This document shows positions 58,419 through 64,000 of a DNA stretch of 64,000 nucleotides, in pieces (the first letter of the stretch is position 1; each line of letters opens with the position of its first letter). Under the pieces are notes generated by a model. The model saw only the letters and a program-made list of their open reading frames with translations, had not been told where the DNA came from and did no database searches. The translations under genes and the position numbers were made by a program. The stretch is from positions 39,190,992-39,254,991 of the forward strand of contig CM026400.1 in NCBI GenBank assembly GCA_014843695.1, written 5' to 3'. Source of the stretch: Archivesica marissinica (lineage: Eukaryota > Mollusca > Bivalvia > Venerida > Vesicomyidae).

Positions 58419-58659
58419 TAACCCTTTTAACACCACAGACCTCTATATAGGCTTACAAAAAGTGTAGATCCAGATGAGCCGGCTCGTGACGAGCCGTCTC
58501 ATCAGGATCTGCACTTTTTGCCAGTAATATTACTATTTTTAGACAAAAATTACCCATTTTGATAAATGAACTGGTCCAAATGTAATTTTCTTATTCATTT
58601 ATTGGTCTGAAAATATCAAGGACCAGTCTATGTCAGTTACTTGGTGTTGAATGGGTTAA
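58419..58659. mobile_element. MITE-3 copy 1
   Basis: TTAACCCTTTTAACACCA at the left against TGGTGTTGAATGGGTTAA at the right; interior GAGCCGTCTCATCAGGATCT. It ends 23 bp before the membrane-anchor exon. Confidence 0.88.
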
Positions 58660-58682
58660 ACGTGAAAACTAATATATTCCAG

Positions 58683-58763
58683 GATTGATCAAGCACAGAC
58701 AGAAACGGTGGGTATGGCTAGCCATTACAGCTGTTGCTGTTGCTGTTGCATGGCATTATTTTG
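58683..58763 (+). CDS. Exon: basic stretch plus transmembrane segment
   Basis: 81 nt, symmetric phase 1-1; acceptor AATATATTCCAG with a CTAAT branch-like word, donor GTAAGA. Ala/Val repeats (GCTGTTGCTGTTGCTGTT) make up the membrane segment. Confidence 0.6.
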
Positions 58764-61700
58764 GTAAGACTTAGTTTACACTTTGTTTATATTAGTGATG
58801 AAGGGATTTTTTACATTTCCGTATGATTCTATTCTGACTGCATCCATTCCATTCTCAGCAGTTGTAGTGTGTGAATAGACACATTTTCTAAGGAACAAAT
58901 TACCTGTTTACACGAGCATATTTCAGATTTCTGTATTTACACTCCATACACACGCACGCACTGGCAATAGGAGGAATACAACATTTACAATATAAAAGTA
59001 GTTAAATTAAGTGAAAATTACCTAGTTGCCCTCTTCCGTCCTGCTCGCCATTGCCATTCCTTAAGCTATAGGTTAATTACAGCAACTACAGACTACTACA
59101 AGTTTTCCTTTTTTCCCAAGAACAATCTACCATTGGAACCACCTCCCTCCTGACAGTGTCCATCTCCCTACCATAGAGCAATTCAATACGACAGTTTGCC
59201 ATATTGATCATGCAAGTCCCTAGTTGTGATCATGCAAGTCCCTAGTTGTTCTGCGCAGCTGCTTTTAAACTTTTACCACAACTTATTTTCATTACTTTCT
59301 TAAATTATGCTTTTAACTACTCATACTTTTTAACTTCTTTACGGTTTTTGACACGCAACATGTCTACGTCCCCGCGAGGGGTTCGACATTAAAGGAAAAT
59401 AAAATAGATAGATAGTTTTCAAATTAAACAACCGGATAAGTTCTATGTTTTACAAATATGACCACATGTAAAATTAAATTTATAATACTTAAAATTTAGC
59501 AATGAAAATGGTTACGAAGGGTTTACTGATCGGTCATGTTCTACAACTTGGTAACAGTTACACAAGTGTGGGCACAATTTTGATATTAACCCTTTCAACC
59601 CCACATGCCTCTAAAGAGCCGTCTCATCAGGATCTGCACTTTTTTGCCAGTAATAATTATTACTATTTTTAGATAAAATTACCCATTTTGATAAATGAAC
59701 TGGTCCAACGGTAATTTTCTTATTAATTTATTGGTCTGAAAATATCACGCACCAGTCCATGTCAATTACTTGGGGTTGAATGGGTTAATTAACATCTTCC
59801 CATATAATTATGTTACAACTTCAAATGTGTATGTTTGTTTTTGTGTTTTGTTGCGTCTGCAATGAAAGTCAATCCATTTAAACAATACTATGAACATCAA
59901 TCCATTTAAACAATTATATGAACGTCAATCCATTTAAACAATAATATGTATGTCAATCCATTTAAACAATTATATGAACGTCAATCCATTTAAACAATTA
60001 TATGAACGTCAATCCATTTAAACAATACTATGAACATCAATCCATTTAAACAATTATATGAACGTCAATCCATTTAAACAATAATATGTATGTCAATCCA
60101 TTTAAACAATTATATGAACGTCAATCCATTTAAACAATTATATGAACGTCAATCCATTTAAACAATTATATGAACGTCAATCCATCTACTTTAAAATAAT
60201 ATTTTATTGCCTTTTATTCATACATTACATTACAATTATACACACAATGAAAAACATAGAAAACAATATGAAATTATATTAGGATTTATTATTATTGCTG
60301 TATACGATTTAATCTGGGGAAAAATGCAAATGGGTTGGGCTACAAGTTATGAAAACATTATTTACAGCCCTTCCCATAAAGGTTCAATCCATCTAAAGAC
60401 AATTTCTAATTTTAAATTTGATTTATTTTACGATTGCGAAGCAAGTTTTAACAACTTATATTAATCACTCACGTCGGCGTGGATGAAAGCGGATATGTGG
60501 TCATTTGTGTGGGAGGAAACCGGAGTACCCGGAGAAAACCCACCTGTCCGATCTGGCGGCCACCGTACCAAATTAGTGTGTTCATCCTCAAACAGTGTAA
60601 AGAAAACCCACCTGTCCACCACTGTACCATCACACATACTTCCCGGTCCGAGGATCGAACCCGGGTTGCATTGGTGAGAAGCGAGCTTGCTAACCACTGC
60701 GCTAATCGGGCAGCCAAACAGTGTAAATGTTCCAATGAAAAATGTAATATGCCTACTGCGGCTAGCAGTTCCGTTACATAATCATACACATTTATTTTAG
60801 CTCGATTGCCAAACAAGTTCCCACAACTCTTCGATATTCCTGATGGAATCCATCGCCACGAATGTGGAATTTAAATGCCTTGCCTATATAACAGTCTTCA
60901 CGAAACTTTGCCAGAATTTGTCTGACACCGGTCAGACAAATGATTAAAATGCACTTAAACTTTCAATATATTTTGTCTGACCGAGGGACTTTTTGTCTGA
61001 CATGTCAGGCGGTCCTACGGATTTCGTGAAGACTGATATAAGGGCATTAGATGGGAGTATACAGAGCTCGTGCATCCGCCTATATAGTTATGTAGTATAT
61101 TATTGTGTGTGCTTTACGTTTATTTATCGTCGCTACCGTTTGCCCATATGAGCGACGCCTCCTGAAGAGATTAATTATTTTAGATTGGTGGAGGATAGTG
61201 CAGTGATACAGACAGAGACCCATTCTAGAGTCTCCTCTGGTTCCTTTACGTGCACGGTGTACAGCACCGACACGAAACCTCGGAAATACTGTTAATTTGA
61301 TTAGGGTCAGATGGGGGGTCGATCCTGCGATTACCAATCCAGCGTGTTACCACTGGACTACAGATCCGTCTGTGTTATGTGGAATAATATTGGGACCAGT
61401 TAATATACGTACACACCCATATTTACTTCTTATACAGACCCGTAATACAACATTTTACAAATTGGATCCTTTTGAGGCTTATGTCTAATTAAAATTGTTA
61501 ATTTTGTACTTGGTTTAAACATATTTATTCCACTATATACATTCACAAAACAATACATGCACACAAAATCAAAGAATAGGAAAGGATCAAAACGGAAGCA
61601 GAACTTATATAGTTTCTCTCCTTCATATAAATTCAGACAATGAAAGATATGAATAGCAAAAGGGTTGGACACAAGTTCTTGCAACATTAGATATTGTCCT

Positions 61701-62653
61701 CCCCTAATTTCGTACTTGTATGATTAGGTTTGAAAACAATACGTTGGCCTTTTGACAGCAGTCCAATATTAGTAATAATGGACTGCAAATACAAAGGTAT
61801 GACGTGACAACAATGTTTTAATGCAGATTATTCATGACATGAAATATGTTCATGCCATCTGTGAAGATATGACATCACGAAAGTTCAAAGGGCAAAGTTT
61901 ATTATAGGTAGCAAGTTTTTGCACATTATTTTCACAACTACTAACTAATCATATTTATTGCTCTTTGACATATTTGTACACAAATATAAATTAAGACAAT
62001 GAAAGATATGAATATCAAAAAGCAAAAGGGTTGGACACAGGTTCTTGCAATATTAGATATTGTCCTCCCCTAATGCTTTAACGAAACAAATTTACGAACT
62101 TTGACGATCAATTAAGAGCAATAGGTAATAATTAAAATTATTGGTGCTGAATTTTCCCCTTTTTTTGTTGTTGCCGTCGTGTGAGATCCAAATGCCCCAC
62201 GCCATGCCACAATCAACGAGCATTGGGCCTGGGATTCATACTGCATAACATGAACATTATAAACTATGTCAATAGACGAATCTTTCAGACGTTTTGATAT
62301 AATGATGTATCGCTTTGAAAATTGTCGTATTTTCATAATCTGTTAATGTTTCTTTACCAAATAATAGGGTATTTGTGCATAGCGGATGGAACGGACGCAT
62401 GTATATGAATAATTGGTTATTTCGCATGTATGTATCATTTAATTCATTATGTATGATATGTTCCTTGATTTATGACAGGTGGTGGACAAACCATAATAGA
62501 AACCACTATTACAAAGACTCCACCCTCATTCGCTGCCCCCTGTAAGCCAGCTGGACTTCGCGAAAATTACAACGTCGCCGCCGGTGAAAGCAGCCTCGTC
62601 GTCAGTTGGATCGCACCAACAGCTACGGACAAAGACGACGATGGGGCACCCAG
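58683..62653 (+). CDS. Partial gene: membrane-anchor exon followed by an HYR half-domain exon
   Basis: Two exons, 58683-58763 and 62479-62653, join in phase 1. The first encodes IKHRQKRWVWLAITAVAV then AVAWHYF: basic residues followed by about 18 hydrophobic residues, consistent with a type II signal anchor (cytoplasmic N-terminus). The second encodes a Thr-rich linker (IIETTITKTPPS), then CKPAGLRENYNV, VVSWIAP and DKDDDGAPR, the first half of an HYR domain, ending in phase 2 before GTAATA at 62654. The second HYR half and all 3' exons lie in or beyond the gap. I could not find the 5' exon(s), so the start is unknown. The inferred product is a membrane-tethered HYR protein; alternatively the anchor exon belongs to another transcript. 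Confidence 0.6.
58764..59348. other. Intron sequence, no feature recognised
   Basis: Apart from a CATGCAAGTCCCTAGTTGT direct repeat near 59210-59250, nothing stands out. Confidence 0.5.
59349..59396 (+). mobile_element. SINE-C 3' fragment
   Basis: ACATGTCTACGTCCCCGCG, AGGGGTTCGACATTAAAGGA only. Confidence 0.75.
59590..59787. mobile_element. MITE-3 copy 2
   Basis: TTAACCCTTTCAACCCCA at the left, TTGGGGTTGAATGGGTTAA at the right; shares GAGCCGTCTCATCAGGATCT with copy 1. Confidence 0.88.
59866..60184. repeat. 28-bp minisatellite
   Basis: About 12 copies of GTCAATCCATTTAAACAATT plus ATATGAAC, with variants ACTATGAACA and AATATGTAT repeating in the same order twice, so there is a higher-order unit. 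Confidence 0.95.
60412..60714 (-). mobile_element. SINE-A copy with internal partial duplication
   Basis: TTTTACGATTGCGAAGCAAG to GCGCTAATCGGGCAGCC. Between 60570 and 60620 foreign sequence and a second GAAAACCCACCTGTCC interrupt it. Confidence 0.88.
60784..61060 (-). mobile_element. SINE-B relic split by a MITE
   Basis: CACATTTATTTTAGCTCGAT to ATGCCTTGCCTATATAA, then after the MITE GGGCATTAG. Strongly decayed. Confidence 0.75.
60892..61035. mobile_element. 144-bp MITE nested in the SINE-B relic
   Basis: CAGTCTTCACGAAA and TTTCGTGAAGACTG ends; ATATAA on both sides (60886-60891, 61036-61041). The inner words TTTGTCTGACAC, GGTCAGACAAAT and TGTCTGACATGTCAG are also self-complementary. Confidence 0.88.
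61107..61374 (-). mobile_element. SINE-D copy
   Basis: TACGTTTATTTATCGTCGC tail to CACTGGACTACAGATCCGTC head, with a deletion around the B box. Confidence 0.92.
61508..62078. repeat. Dispersed repeat, two tandemly placed copies
   Basis: AGACAATGAAAGATATGAAT, GGGTTGGACACA, TTAGATATTGTCCTCCCCTA at 61635-61705 and 61995-62072. Diverged relatives at about 21655 and 60205. Possibly the terminus of a larger mobile element. Confidence 0.65.
62479..62653 (+). CDS. Exon: Thr-rich linker and first half of HYR domain
   Basis: Acceptor GATTTATGACAG, donor GTAATA. Phase 1 in, phase 2 out. The HYR words CKPAG, VVSWIAPTATD and DGAP parallel SCPHD, VWWNETSVVAND and DGAI in the 18464-18699 exon. Confidence 0.68.
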
Positions 62654-62692
62654 GTAATACACGTCAGCTACCGAATGAGTGGGGGGGGGGGC

Positions 62693-63692
62693 NNNNNNNN
62701 NNNNNNNNNNNNNNNNNNNNNNNNNNNNNNNNNNNNNNNNNNNNNNNNNNNNNNNNNNNNNNNNNNNNNNNNNNNNNNNNNNNNNNNNNNNNNNNNNNNN
62801 NNNNNNNNNNNNNNNNNNNNNNNNNNNNNNNNNNNNNNNNNNNNNNNNNNNNNNNNNNNNNNNNNNNNNNNNNNNNNNNNNNNNNNNNNNNNNNNNNNNN
62901 NNNNNNNNNNNNNNNNNNNNNNNNNNNNNNNNNNNNNNNNNNNNNNNNNNNNNNNNNNNNNNNNNNNNNNNNNNNNNNNNNNNNNNNNNNNNNNNNNNNN
63001 NNNNNNNNNNNNNNNNNNNNNNNNNNNNNNNNNNNNNNNNNNNNNNNNNNNNNNNNNNNNNNNNNNNNNNNNNNNNNNNNNNNNNNNNNNNNNNNNNNNN
63101 NNNNNNNNNNNNNNNNNNNNNNNNNNNNNNNNNNNNNNNNNNNNNNNNNNNNNNNNNNNNNNNNNNNNNNNNNNNNNNNNNNNNNNNNNNNNNNNNNNNN
63201 NNNNNNNNNNNNNNNNNNNNNNNNNNNNNNNNNNNNNNNNNNNNNNNNNNNNNNNNNNNNNNNNNNNNNNNNNNNNNNNNNNNNNNNNNNNNNNNNNNNN
63301 NNNNNNNNNNNNNNNNNNNNNNNNNNNNNNNNNNNNNNNNNNNNNNNNNNNNNNNNNNNNNNNNNNNNNNNNNNNNNNNNNNNNNNNNNNNNNNNNNNNN
63401 NNNNNNNNNNNNNNNNNNNNNNNNNNNNNNNNNNNNNNNNNNNNNNNNNNNNNNNNNNNNNNNNNNNNNNNNNNNNNNNNNNNNNNNNNNNNNNNNNNNN
63501 NNNNNNNNNNNNNNNNNNNNNNNNNNNNNNNNNNNNNNNNNNNNNNNNNNNNNNNNNNNNNNNNNNNNNNNNNNNNNNNNNNNNNNNNNNNNNNNNNNNN
63601 NNNNNNNNNNNNNNNNNNNNNNNNNNNNNNNNNNNNNNNNNNNNNNNNNNNNNNNNNNNNNNNNNNNNNNNNNNNNNNNNNNNNNNNNNNNN
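62693..63692. other. Assembly gap (1000 N)
   Basis: Exactly 1000 N after a run of G (10 then GC). It hides the next exon(s) of the HYR gene. Open frames across it are meaningless. Confidence 0.98.
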
Positions 63693-64000
63693 AAACAATA
63701 GATCTAATGGTTTTACGTAATACGATATCGCTACATGTACAAACAATAGATCTAATGGTTTTACGTAATACGATATCGCTACATGTACAAACAATAGATC
63801 TAATGGTTTTACGTAATACGATATCGCTACATGTACAAACAATAGATCTAATGGTTTTACGTAATACGATATCGCTACATGTACAAACAATAGATCTAAT
63901 GGTTTTACGTAATACGATATCGCTACATGTACAAACAATAGATCTAATGGTTTTACACAATACGCTATATCTGTAAACAATAGATCTAATGGTTTTACAC
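63693..64000. repeat. 48-bp minisatellite at the window end
   Basis: About 6.4 copies of AAACAATAGATCTAATGG, TTTTACGTAATACGATATCG, CTACATGTAC; the period 63693/63741 is exact. Units 1-5 agree, the last two are diverged. Confidence 0.96.

Noticed and set aside
62584..63980. Four frames of 340-456 codons across the second gap
   Set aside because: They consist of N plus a 48-bp minisatellite.

Overview
This is a nuclear segment from an animal, most probably a mollusc and perhaps a bivalve. The evidence is spliced genes with GT-AG introns, extracellular modules of the HYR, sushi/CCP, EGF and TSP1 types, about 40 copies of tRNA-derived SINEs, decayed LINE ends and many short inverted-repeat (MITE-like) elements. 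The mollusc assignment rests on my recollection of these repeat families; I ran no search. No bacterial genes, rRNA genes or CRISPR arrays are visible. Two runs of exactly 1000 N (15328-15327+1000 and 62693-63692) are assembly gaps.

Layout. (1) 1-17506 is a 27-bp satellite/minisatellite with a palindromic core and higher-order structure, interrupted by the first gap. Its many open frames are by-products of a repeat unit that is a multiple of three. (2) 17507-26100 holds SINEs, a 5'-truncated LINE, 41-bp and 50-bp minisatellites, and on the minus strand the first coding exon (18464-18699) of a secreted HYR protein whose remaining exons lie leftward, beyond the satellite. (3) 26159-35068 (+) is the best gene: seven exons whose phases all fit and that sum to a 438-residue secreted protein, in the order signal peptide, TSP1-like, EGF-like, sushi, EGF, HYR, sushi, then an unassigned Cys-containing C-terminal domain. 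(4) 35069-48890 is transposon-rich intergenic DNA with SINEs, MITEs, minisatellites and LINE tails. (5) 48898-54126 (+) is a probable small three-exon gene with a signal peptide, an Asn-Cys-rich middle exon and a terminal exon. (6) 58683-62653 (+) holds two phase-compatible exons (a membrane anchor, then half an HYR domain) of a further gene that runs into the second gap. (7) 63693-64000 is a 48-bp minisatellite.

How it fits together. At least three genes here carry HYR and/or sushi modules, nearly all on symmetric phase-1 exons, and two HYR exons break at the same place in phase 2. This suggests a local cluster of modular extracellular proteins grown by exon shuffling and duplication; one sushi exon still has partial duplicates of its ends on both sides. 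The intergenic and intronic DNA is dominated by mobile elements, several with clear target-site duplications and some nested, and by tandem arrays. One array family was clearly grown from a MITE. I assign no biological role (immune recognition, matrix or shell formation are all possible).
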